From a virus, in IMG/VR virus record IMGVR_UViG_3300009703_000125, positions 1 to 21,573 of that record: a stretch of 21,573 nucleotides of DNA. The stretch is one strand, 5' to 3'. The notes under the pieces are model-generated. The model worked only from the letters and a program-made list of their open reading frames with translations, did not search any database and had not been told where the DNA came from. The position numbers and the translations under genes are program-made. How positions within the stretch are numbered: position 1 is the stretch's first letter; each line of letters starts with the position of its first letter. This document shows, one piece after another, positions 13,044 through 20,426 of this stretch.

Positions 13044-13805
13044 ATGTCTTGGTACGGCACCTCGTTCAAGTACCGCGCATCGGTCAGCATCGACAACACG
13101 GCTGGAAGCGGGGGCTCCAAGGACTGGACCTTGACGATCCCGGCGGGATGGGACCACTTCTGGGACAACACCCTGAGCAACGGATTCGACACGGTCCTGG
13201 TCCAGGAGGACGGCCGCACCAAGTTGAACTTCGAGCGGCAGACCTGGACCCACGCCAGCCAGGCGGGGACGTTGAGGGTTGACTCGCACCAGTTGGACAC
13301 GGCGCAGATGCACCACGCGTGGCTCTACTACGGGGACCCAGCGGCATCGGCGGATCCGGCCACGTCCGTGACCATCACAAGCGCCCTGACGGCAGACCTT
13401 GAGCTCGGCCTTGCGTCAAGGGCCCGGCCCCAGGTCTTGTGCAGACCTGAGCGGCCAGGCCGGACTGCACCAACCCCCCAGATCTCCAAGCCATCGACGG
13501 CCACGATTCACCTTTGGTGGGACCTGGGCCGGGTGCTTCAGAACCGAACGACCGAGAGCAACGGAAAGCGGTTCTACGAAGAGATCGAGTACGCCCAGAT
13601 CGAGGTCTACGACGGGGCCATTGACCAGTCTGCGTTGTACGACGCGACCAAGACCCGGATCGTTGACGGCCGCTGGGTCCGCACACTCATCAAGGCCGGG
13701 ACATCCGGCACCGACTACACCCCCCGGTTGACCATCGGGACCACCCTGGACCGAGTGCTTGACTTTCGATGTCTGCTCCAGGTCCGAGACGTTGACGAGG
13801 ACTGA
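13044..13805 (+). CDS. Virion protein with DUF2341-like N-terminal domain
   Basis: A 253-residue protein. Residues 1-115 follow the pattern of DUF2341: W-Y near the N-terminus, KYRASVSIDNTAG, DWTLTIPAGWDHFW, GFDTVLVQEDGRTKLNFE, and HHAWLYYGDPAAS. That domain occurs in secreted or surface proteins and may be carbohydrate-binding. Residues 120-145 are Arg/Pro-rich and look like a linker, and 155-253 form a second beta-rich domain (TIHLWWDLGRVLQN, YEEIEYAQIEVYDGA, DYTPRLTIGTTLDRVLDFRCLLQVRDVDE). It sits between terminator and tail tube genes, where a collar or tube-decorating protein would fit. A baseplate or receptor role is also possible. Confidence 0.5.
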   Translation: MSWYGTSFKYRASVSIDNTAGSGGSKDWTLTIPAGWDHFWDNTLSNGFDTVLVQEDGRTKLNFERQTWTHASQAGTLRVDSHQLDTAQMHHAWLYYGDPAASADPATSVTITSALTADLELGLASRARPQVLCRPERPGRTAPTPQISKPSTATIHLWWDLGRVLQNRTTESNGKRFYEEIEYAQIEVYDGAIDQSALYDATKTRIVDGRWVRTLIKAGTSGTDYTPRLTIGTTLDRVLDFRCLLQVRDVDED

Positions 13806-13808
13806 TCA

Positions 13809-14768
13809 ATGGCACTTCCATTCCACGGACGCGGGGCCGCAATCGGCATCGGAGAAGAGTCCACGTACGGGACCGCCGTCAGCCGGACCAACTGGCGACA
13901 GACCGTCTCAGACGACGCCTACCGCAAGGTCACCCGGAACTACCGGCCGGGCCTGGTGGGCGTCGCTACGAGCTTCACCAAGCGCAACACGGTCTCTGGG
14001 GTCACCGAGTGCGGAGGCAAGTTCGAGCACGTCCTGACCTATGAGGGGATGGGGATGCTCCTCAAGCACGCCCTTGGGTCCCTGGCGACGACAGGAACGG
14101 GCCCCTACGTCCACACGTACAAGATCGGGGCACTGCCCACGGGCCTGACGGTTGAATTCATCGACAGCGGGGACTCAGGCAATGTCGCTCAGGTCGCGGA
14201 GGGCTGCAAGATCAGCCGCATGGCTCTGAAGTGGACCGACCCGAGCCAGGTCGCCATGGCGTCCTTCGACTTCCTGGCCGAGGACATCGGGGCGTACACC
14301 ACGGCAGGCAGCCCCGCCTATGGGACCGGCTCCAACCTGGACATGATCGGCCACCAACTCGGGGCCCTGTCCTTCAACAGCAACAACTATGACCTGTTGT
14401 CGCTGGAGATGATCATCGACAACAAACTGGGCCGTCGGTACAAGTTGGGCTCGAGGCTCACCAAGGAGCCGGCCCGCACCGACTTCTGCGAGGTGACCTG
14501 GCGGGCTGAGGTCGAGTGGGAGAACGGGAACGCCCTCACCGACTTCCGCAACGAGGTTCAGGGAGACGTGGCGGTGACCAGCACGGGCACGGGCAACGAT
14601 GCCTGCACCTTCACGCTCCACAACGCCCAGATCTGGGACGCACCCAAGCCGGTCAGTGGTCCAGGGCCTGGGCGGATCCGCATCGAGTGGCGGGGGCTGT
14701 CTGACGGCACAGACGAGGGCTTCCAGGTTGCCCTCACGAACGACGACAGCAGCGGAACGGCAAACTGA
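13809..14768 (+). CDS. Major tail (tube) protein
   Basis: A 319-residue protein, with GAGGA upstream of ATG 13809. The N-terminus (GRGAAIGIGEESTYGTAVSRTNWRQ) is the classic start of tail tube proteins of the long-tailed phage type: a Gly-rich strand, then the esTyGTaa motif. Other marks are TECGGKFEHVLTYEGMGMLLKHALG, the VEGCKISRMALKW segment, and a C-terminal LHNAQIWDAPKPVSGPGPGRIRIEWRGL, where strand and loop build the tube ring. It is the last gene before the chaperone pair and tape measure protein, as expected. The 319-residue length suggests one tube domain plus some insertion. Confidence 0.8.
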   Translation: MALPFHGRGAAIGIGEESTYGTAVSRTNWRQTVSDDAYRKVTRNYRPGLVGVATSFTKRNTVSGVTECGGKFEHVLTYEGMGMLLKHALGSLATTGTGPYVHTYKIGALPTGLTVEFIDSGDSGNVAQVAEGCKISRMALKWTDPSQVAMASFDFLAEDIGAYTTAGSPAYGTGSNLDMIGHQLGALSFNSNNYDLLSLEMIIDNKLGRRYKLGSRLTKEPARTDFCEVTWRAEVEWENGNALTDFRNEVQGDVAVTSTGTGNDACTFTLHNAQIWDAPKPVSGPGPGRIRIEWRGLSDGTDEGFQVALTNDDSSGTAN

Positions 14769-15259
14769 TGGCCGGATTCCTGCACGCGCTGAAGACGGCC
14801 GCTGTCCGAGAGATCACCATCGGTGGTGGTGAGTGGCGGATTCGTCGGGTCTCGTCGGCGGACCTGGCCAGAGCGTCGATCTCATCCCTCACGATCCTGC
14901 CTGTTGATGTCCTTGCTACCGCTGCCAAGGAGATGGTCAACGGGGAAGGGGATGTAGACCTGGAGGCCATCGCCCGGAAGGCGATCAAGGGCTTCGACCC
15001 TGACCAGGCGGCAAAGGCCTCGGACCTCGCAGACGGAATGGTGTGCGCCGGGGTCACCCATGTTCGGGCCGTTGGTGCAGAGGAGTGGGAGCCGGTCCGG
15101 TTCACGCTGGACCGGGCCAAGGGTGACGCGCCTGAGTGCATGTGGGTCGGGGATCTGACCCAAGACATCCGAGCCGGCCTGGCGAGGGCTGTCAGGGAGC
15201 ACACGACGGAGGACGGAGAGGCGGTAGAACGCCTCACCTCCTTTCGCACGGGAACCTGA
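14768..15259 (+). CDS. Tail assembly chaperone, first frame (lambda G-like)
   Basis: A 163-residue helical protein; ATG 14768 overlaps the tube stop as TGATG. N-terminal strands (REITIGGGEWRIRRVSSADLARAS) are followed by an Ala/Asp-rich helical body and a second strand pair (HVRAVGAEEWEPVRFTLDRAKGDAPE). It ends GEAVERLTSF-RTGT. Position (between tube and tape measure), size and a follow-on frame without its own start identify it as the G-type chaperone that coats the tape measure protein. A fraction of ribosomes is expected to shift +1 at Phe159 to make a longer G-T fusion (see 15228-15443). Confidence 0.75.
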   Translation: MAGFLHALKTAAVREITIGGGEWRIRRVSSADLARASISSLTILPVDVLATAAKEMVNGEGDVDLEAIARKAIKGFDPDQAAKASDLADGMVCAGVTHVRAVGAEEWEPVRFTLDRAKGDAPECMWVGDLTQDIRAGLARAVREHTTEDGEAVERLTSFRTGT

Positions 15260-15443
15260 ACTGCTGTTGATCCTGGACTGCCTCTCGCGGCGGTATGGGC
15301 GGCTCCCGCACGAGATCATGGAACTGACCCCCTACGAGCTAACCTTGGCGTGGCAGTGCTACCTGCAGGCCAACGCAGACACCGCCCGGCGCGTCAAGCA
15401 GTCTGACGGGATGGTGTTCCCCGTGCTGAACCTGGCCGGCTGA
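15228..15443 (+). CDS. Tail assembly chaperone, second frame (lambda T-like), made by +1 frameshift
   Basis: This frame opens just after a TAG (15225-15227) and ends with TGA at 15441-15443, sharing its last base with the tape measure ATG. It overlaps the end of the first chaperone gene and has no good start codon or ribosome site (TTG 15267 is the only near candidate). Its product contains LLLILDCLSRRYGRLPHEIMELTPYELTLAWQCYLQ, the short helical segment typical of the T domain (helix, P.ei..l...El). A +1 slip in TTT-C at 15242-15245 would join Phe159 to AREPELLLIL and give a 224-residue fusion. Most phages use -1; +1 is known for Listeria phage PSA. Confidence 0.68.
   Translation, partial: NASPPFAREPELLLILDCLSRRYGRLPHEIMELTPYELTLAWQCYLQANADTARRVKQSDGMVFPVLNLAG
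15236..15250 (+). other. Predicted +1 ribosomal frameshift site
   Basis: In the first frame the codons are ACC TCC TTT CGC ACG. A peptidyl-tRNA-Phe on TTT can re-pair with TTC one base on, giving GCA as the next codon in the chaperone T frame. The slip window is bounded by the TAG of the second frame (15225) and the TGA of the first (15257). A -2 shift would reach the same frame but has no clear slippery string. Not tested. Confidence 0.5.
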
Positions 15444-17275
15444 TGCCCAGCAACGACAAGACGATCGAGTTCCTGCTCCGGATCCGGGATGAAGCGTCCC
15501 AGGCGCTGAAGGACCTCGGAAAGGAGGCTGGCAAGACCGAGGAGGAGACCAAGAAGGCCTCAGGCGCAATGGACGACATGACGAAGTCCATCCTGAAGGC
15601 CGGGGTCATCTCGGACGCGTACCGGATGGCCCTTGGGCTCCTGAAGCAGGCGTTCATGGGCGTCTCCGTGGGCGCCATCGAGGTTGGGGCCCAGATGGAG
15701 CGCTTCGAGACCCAGCTTCAGACCCTCATGGGGCCGACTGGCGATGCGGCTGCAAGGCTTGAACGCCTATTCGAGATCGGCAGCACCACACCCTTCGAGC
15801 TCGATGGGCTGGTGGAGGCGGAAATCAACCTGCGGGCACTCGGGGTCAATGCCGAGGAGACCCTTCCCCTTGTGATGGACTTCGCTGGTGCGATGGGCGT
15901 CGACCTGGCCAGCGCTGCAGTCGAGGTCGGAAGGGCGATGCAATTCGGGGCTGGTGCTGTTGAGACCATCAGTGGACGCGCCCTCAGGGCTCAGGTGGAG
16001 CTCAGGACCGGAGCCGATGCGCTGAAGATGTCCACGGAGGAATTCCGGGAAGAGTTGATCGCGACCCTGACCGACTCCAACGGCATCTTTGCCGGCGGTA
16101 CTCAGAAGCTCGCCGCGACCTTCGGCGGGATGATGTCGAACCTGTCCGACTCGTGGTTCAAGTTCCAGAAGCAGGTTGCCGACGCGGGCCTGTTCGATGC
16201 GGCACAGGACACTCTGGTGCTGATCTTGGACACGCTTGGGGACAACGCCGAGGTGACGCAGCAGTGGGCGGAGGTGATCGCAAGCGGTCTGACCGGGGCC
16301 ATGCTGCTATTCGCTGAGGCTTTGGTAAAGGTCGGACAGGTCATCCTTGTTCCGTTCTCGGCCATTCAGAAGGTGGTCTTGGAGATCACCAAGATGGTCA
16401 ACAGCCTTCCGGACTTCGTGAAGGCTCAGACCGGGCTAGGCTTGTTCTTCGCGTCGGATGCAGCCGCAGAAGACGCCTTCCAACTGGTCATCGACACCGG
16501 CGCTGCACTGGCCCGCGCTGACGAGGACATCGACAACATCCAGGCCAATCTGTCGAACATGGGGACGGGTGGCCCGATCGGTCCGACGTCTGGCAAGGCT
16601 ACGGACGTGGGGAGCGTGGTCGATGTGGAGGGCACGGCGTCCAAGCCCATTGTGACGGAGTCCCCGACGGTGTCCGACGCCCTCAGTCAGATCGTGTCCA
16701 ATACCGCGAGCCTGGCGGATGGAACCATCCCAGGCGGGGCTTGGTGGGCTGAAGCGATCAACTTCCTCGCTCAGATCGGGGACACAGAGTACGATCTGAA
16801 CTGGTCGCTGCTTGGGGAAACAGTGCATGACGCATTCGTGGGCGCGATCCGGCTGACTCTTTCTGTCGAGGAGATGCAGAGGCTTGTTCGGCTCGCGATC
16901 TTCGACGGATTCGTCGACGCCATGCGGTTGCTCTTCAGCGGGTCTGACTCGGGCTTCGCTTCCTCGAGCAAGGAAGCCGGCACCTCGCTAGTGTCCCGGT
17001 CGGTCAACGAGTGGCTGAGTAACCAGGGCGTTCCTGGCTTCCAGACCGGCACCAAGTTCGTAGACCGTACCAGCCTGGCCCTGCTCCATCAGGGTGAGCA
17101 AGTGGTCCCGGCCAATGGCGCTCGCCCCAACAGCGGCGGCGGATTCGGTGGCGGTGGCGGCCTGGTGGTCAACGTCAATGCGCCTCTCGGCATCGGGCCG
17201 GGCACTGCCGAGCAGTTGGTCAGGGAGCTAAATGCCATCCTTGGGGCGCGTGGCCTCAACCTCTCGGTGACATGA
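15443..17275 (+). CDS. Tape measure protein
   Basis: A 610-residue protein; ATG 15443 overlaps the previous stop. The N-terminus is helical and charged (KTIEFLLRIRDEASQALKDLGKEAGKTEEETKK), and 80-200 has the conserved LMGPTGDAAARLERLFEIGSTTPFELDGLVEAE start of this family, then an SDSWFKFQKQVADAG segment. Hydrophobic, membrane-like helices are around 280-325. The C-terminus (about 535-560, GFQTGTKFVDRTSLALLHQGEQVVPA) is the FxtGt...v..tg.alLH.GE.VvP signature of tape measures, followed by a Gly-rich tail. It sets tail length; at about 0.15 nm per residue a tail near 90 nm would be expected. Confidence 0.85.
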   Translation: MPSNDKTIEFLLRIRDEASQALKDLGKEAGKTEEETKKASGAMDDMTKSILKAGVISDAYRMALGLLKQAFMGVSVGAIEVGAQMERFETQLQTLMGPTGDAAARLERLFEIGSTTPFELDGLVEAEINLRALGVNAEETLPLVMDFAGAMGVDLASAAVEVGRAMQFGAGAVETISGRALRAQVELRTGADALKMSTEEFREELIATLTDSNGIFAGGTQKLAATFGGMMSNLSDSWFKFQKQVADAGLFDAAQDTLVLILDTLGDNAEVTQQWAEVIASGLTGAMLLFAEALVKVGQVILVPFSAIQKVVLEITKMVNSLPDFVKAQTGLGLFFASDAAAEDAFQLVIDTGAALARADEDIDNIQANLSNMGTGGPIGPTSGKATDVGSVVDVEGTASKPIVTESPTVSDALSQIVSNTASLADGTIPGGAWWAEAINFLAQIGDTEYDLNWSLLGETVHDAFVGAIRLTLSVEEMQRLVRLAIFDGFVDAMRLLFSGSDSGFASSSKEAGTSLVSRSVNEWLSNQGVPGFQTGTKFVDRTSLALLHQGEQVVPANGARPNSGGGFGGGGGLVVNVNAPLGIGPGTAEQLVRELNAILGARGLNLSVT

Positions 17276-18132
17276 TGGGCAATACGACGGTCAGGTATTA
17301 CCCCGATCCGGATGGCTCGCTTGAGGAGGTCGATTTCGGCTCCGATCACATCTCCAGCGTGATCGAGATGCCCGTACGAGACGTCCGGGACTCCCACAGC
17401 CTCGGGGGCGCCTTCCACAGGAGCGTGCTGGGCGGGGGCCTGAAGGTCCGCCTGGTCTGTGAGCGGTTCTCTGGCCTGACCACGGCCGGCAAGTCGCTGG
17501 CCCGCAACCTGGCCAGCCTCGAGGCGCATCTGCACCGGGGTGGACTGGTCGCCTTCAGCGCAGACCGGGACAATGCCTGGTTTGGGGTCATGGAGGGGAT
17601 CCTGCTGCCCCTAAGGGGGGACACGAGCCTGACCACATTTGGGGGCAACCTGCTCTCGGTCTTCACGGCAACAGGGACGGCCGCAGCACTGGCCGCTGGC
17701 GATGAGCTCTTCCTGGAGTCCTTCAATCCGACCATGCACAGGGAACAACTGTTGGTGACGTCCGAGAGCAGCGGGGTCATCACCCTGGACACGAGCGACG
17801 GGAGCGCCGTCCGGTACGACTACCAGGACGAGGGGACAGCCATCGTCCGAGAGCGAAACTTCTACCCGGCGCTCCGGCTTCCAGAGGACCAGGTCGGGCG
17901 CCAGACGCTCATCACGGACCACCGGCACACCTGGACCTGGGACATCACGCTTGAGCTCGACTACCTGGCGATCGAGAGCCTGATTCCAGCCGCTGACGTG
18001 ATGGGCGGGACAACGATGGCTCAGGGGACCCTGAGCATCGAGTCCGCGCTCAAGCAGTACCGGTCAGGGAATGTGACCCGCTTGGGCTTCGACCCGACTG
18101 CGGGCAGCTCTCCTGGTGGGACCTTCAACTGA
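17272..18132 (+). CDS. Distal tail protein-like (Dit position)
   Basis: A 286-residue protein starting ATGATG; ATG 17272 overlaps the previous stop, and ATG 17275 is an alternative. It is beta-rich (NTTVRYYPDPDGSLEEVDFG, SLGGAFHRSVLGGGLKVRLVCERFSG, GDELFLESFN, LLVTSESSGVITLDTSDGS) with FYPALRLPEDQVG and a C-terminal TWTWDITLELDYLAIESL. Position immediately after the tape measure and before a baseplate-hub-like gene is that of Dit, which joins tube to baseplate. No specific Dit motif is recognised, so the call rests on gene order. Confidence 0.5.
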   Translation: MMGNTTVRYYPDPDGSLEEVDFGSDHISSVIEMPVRDVRDSHSLGGAFHRSVLGGGLKVRLVCERFSGLTTAGKSLARNLASLEAHLHRGGLVAFSADRDNAWFGVMEGILLPLRGDTSLTTFGGNLLSVFTATGTAAALAAGDELFLESFNPTMHREQLLVTSESSGVITLDTSDGSAVRYDYQDEGTAIVRERNFYPALRLPEDQVGRQTLITDHRHTWTWDITLELDYLAIESLIPAADVMGGTTMAQGTLSIESALKQYRSGNVTRLGFDPTAGSSPGGTFN

Positions 18133-19703
18133 TGGGCTGGTCCTCGGACTTCCTGGACGCCCTGCAGGACCGTACCCACATCCCGCGGTTCTACTTGGAG
18201 GTCTCCAAGGAGCCTGGAAGCCCCGGCGCGTCTGGGGTCACGATCTACAGCCACCAGAGCACCCAGGACAGCGACCCGGACTACGCGATCGACCGAAGTA
18301 GCGTGCGGGTCAGCTCCGGCGTCGTCTCGACCCTGACGTGGTCTCGGTCCTTTGGGGGGATGAGCATCGGTATCCATGGTGGATCTGATGCAGCCACCAA
18401 CGTGCTCCAGTCCGTGGTCAAGGGCTGTCTTGTGCGCCTGTTCGTCGGGTTCCAGGGATGGGACTATGGGGACTTCGAGCCCGTGTTTACGGGCCAGGTG
18501 ACGGGCCTGCGGGGCACCCCTACCCGCGGGTACACCCTGACGTGCTGGGACATCGTGAGGGCGCTGGGCTCGAGGTGGACCACCACCGCCGGGAATGCGG
18601 CGCTGTTCTTCAACCTGAGGGAGCTTGCGGCCACGACCGTGAAGACCGGGACTCCATACAGCATCGGGGCCACGACGCTGGATGTCACCGACGCATCAGC
18701 ATTCGAGCGCGAGGACGCTGGTAACTACATCGTCCAGGTTCGGGGGGACGCGGGGTCGGACTTCTATGTGCGGGCCACGGGCCTGACCGGTGCTCAGCTC
18801 ACGGGCTGCACCGCAGGCCACTACGGGACCACCGACGACGACGCAGCGGCCGGCAACGCGGTCACGCACATGGCCCTGCTTCAAGACCACCCGATCGACA
18901 TCGTAAAGAAACTGCTGCTCAGCACTGGCACAGCAGGGGCGGCACATGCGACGTTCGACAAGTACCCTGCCGGATGGAGTTGGGCCGTTCCCTTGGACTG
19001 GGTAGACCTGGCCGACATAGACGACGTTGCGAGCCGCTACCAGGTGAACACGACCTGGGACCTGGACGTGGTAGTCACCGAGGCCCAGACGGACCCATAT
19101 AGTTGGCTCGCGTCGGTCCTTGGGCCCTGCGGGGTCTGGCTTGTGCAGCGACAGGGCGCGATCAGCCTCAGGTACGCCCAGAACCCGTTCCTGACCAGCC
19201 CAGGGACCATCCCGCCGGACTTCAGCATCACGGACATGGAGATAGAGCAGGTACTGGACTGGCAGGCCTGGGACGGCTCCCGGCAGGTCGAGTATCAAAG
19301 CCTGGTGGTGAAGGACGGCAATGTCTCCCCGTACTCGCTTACCAGCAGCGAAGCGATCACCACGCTGCCCAGCGACAAGACCTACACCGTGACCCTGAAC
19401 CACCTCTGGGAGACCTCGGGAGCGAACAATCAGACCGGGGTTGCTGACGTGGACCGACGTACCGAGGTGTCTGCCCATCGAGTCCCTGAGCGGGTCTCCC
19501 TGGTATTGATCGGACTTGCATTCGCGGGCCTGTGTGAGGGCGACATCGGGCGCCTGACCACCGCCATGATTCCGTCGAGGGACCCGGAGGGCACCCAGTC
19601 GCGCACCTGTGTTGTGCTGTCCTGTGAGCCGGACTGGCTCAATGGAACGGTGCGTGTTGACCTGGAGATGTCGCCGGAGTGGGCCACCGAGTTCAAGACC
19701 TGA
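18132..19703 (+). CDS. Baseplate hub/tail-associated protein
   Basis: A 523-residue protein; ATG 18132 shares a base with the previous stop. Residues 1-150 contain PVFTGQVTGLRGTPTRGYTLTCWDIVRALGSRW, with the F.G.V..l......y.l...D.........W pattern of baseplate hub (gp27/Tal-like) domains. A middle insertion (about 165-250) is Thr/Ala-rich. The C-terminal part is beta-rich, with VLGPCGVWLVQRQGAISLRYAQN and a DIGRLTTAMIPSRD strand. No lysozyme or peptidase motif is seen. Its stop and the stop of the convergent sulfotransferase gene are adjacent (TGATCA). Confidence 0.6.
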   Translation: MGWSSDFLDALQDRTHIPRFYLEVSKEPGSPGASGVTIYSHQSTQDSDPDYAIDRSSVRVSSGVVSTLTWSRSFGGMSIGIHGGSDAATNVLQSVVKGCLVRLFVGFQGWDYGDFEPVFTGQVTGLRGTPTRGYTLTCWDIVRALGSRWTTTAGNAALFFNLRELAATTVKTGTPYSIGATTLDVTDASAFEREDAGNYIVQVRGDAGSDFYVRATGLTGAQLTGCTAGHYGTTDDDAAAGNAVTHMALLQDHPIDIVKKLLLSTGTAGAAHATFDKYPAGWSWAVPLDWVDLADIDDVASRYQVNTTWDLDVVVTEAQTDPYSWLASVLGPCGVWLVQRQGAISLRYAQNPFLTSPGTIPPDFSITDMEIEQVLDWQAWDGSRQVEYQSLVVKDGNVSPYSLTSSEAITTLPSDKTYTVTLNHLWETSGANNQTGVADVDRRTEVSAHRVPERVSLVLIGLAFAGLCEGDIGRLTTAMIPSRDPEGTQSRTCVVLSCEPDWLNGTVRVDLEMSPEWATEFKT

Positions 19704-20378
19704 TCACCACGAATCCGGCCAGTAGGTCCGCCAGTGCTCGCCATCCGCGGACCGGACCCAGCCGATCATCTCCTGGTCCCACTCACAGGCGATGCTCTTG
19801 GGGCTCCCGTTGGTGCGTCCGTCCCACTCCCACAGCATCCTGTGGTCCAGGGGCAGGCCGTGCCGCCGGAACAGGGACACCACACCAGGCCGGCTGTCGT
19901 CGGTGGCGTCGACCAAGGCGTGGGCCCGGAGCTCACCGCGAACCGTGAAGGTGTAGCGGTAGAACCATGACGCGAATCCGCCACCCTCAGCAGCCCATGT
20001 CGCGAACGTGTGTCCCTCGTGCTGCGGGACGATGGGGATGGGCTTGAGGATGTCGTGAGCCTCGAGCGGGTGCGTGGACAGGTAGACCCATCGCCTGAAA
20101 CTGATCGGGGCTGGGGTCCCGTCGGTAAAGCGGGTCAGCCCATCCACAGGCACGCCGGATCTGTAAAAGTGGCGGTAATAGGACTCGAGCCACCTAAGTG
20201 GGTGGCGGATGGTCCCCCAAACCAGGCGGGTGTCTCGCTGCTCTGTGGGGGTGTGCCGCACCCCGTCGTGTTGACGCTCCTGGCGCCTACCAAGTCCTGA
20301 CGTCTCGAAGTAGCGCATCCAGAACGACCCGCCTGACTTCGGGAGGTGCAGGTAGGTCCAGCCGTCTCCGACAATCAT
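19704..20378 (-). CDS. Sulfotransferase-family protein, phage accessory gene
   Basis: A 224-residue protein with ATG at 20378. Residues 11-19 (HLPKSGGSF) are the 5'-phosphosulfate loop of PAPS-dependent sulfotransferases with Lys14, and residues 55-68 (GTIRHPLRWLESYY) are the 3'-phosphate motif with Arg58 and Ser66. It is short but both cofactor-binding motifs are intact. A candidate catalytic region is around HDGVRHTP (38-44). It reads against all neighbouring structural genes, has its own promoter motif, and touches the hub gene stop, so it is an inserted accessory gene (moron). It may sulfate a host glycan or lipid, or a phage protein or glycan; no substrate can be inferred. Confidence 0.78.
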   Translation of the reverse strand: MIVGDGWTYLHLPKSGGSFWMRYFETSGLGRRQERQHDGVRHTPTEQRDTRLVWGTIRHPLRWLESYYRHFYRSGVPVDGLTRFTDGTPAPISFRRWVYLSTHPLEAHDILKPIPIVPQHEGHTFATWAAEGGGFASWFYRYTFTVRGELRAHALVDATDDSRPGVVSLFRRHGLPLDHRMLWEWDGRTNGSPKSIACEWDQEMIGWVRSADGEHWRTYWPDSW

Positions 20379-20386
20379 TCCGTCAT

Positions 20387-20406
20387 CGTGTCAGAAATGA
20401 TACGGT
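20387..20406. promoter_or_regulatory. Palindromic promoter/operator, copy 4, between divergent genes
   Basis: CGTGTC (20387-20392), six bases, GATACGGT (20399-20406). Rightward it gives TGA-TACGGT as extended -10, ATG at 20427 with a GGAGG ribosome site. Leftward the same element reads CCGTATC-N5-TGACACGAT with the sulfotransferase ATG seven bases on, the geometry seen at the portal, although the -10 here (CACGAT) is weaker. A single symmetric element could thus serve both genes. Confidence 0.6.
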
Positions 20407-20426
20407 AGGGCCATTGGAGGCCCAAC

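Noticed and set aside
13399-13530. Possible frameshift in the DUF2341-like gene
   Set aside because: The Arg/Pro-rich stretch (LCRPERPGRTAP) looks odd, but both flanks are in one frame with good protein character; other frames hit stops or lose the pattern.
18696-19478. 260-residue minus-strand open frame inside the hub gene
   Set aside because: Antisense to a coherent baseplate protein, no ribosome site, no domain.
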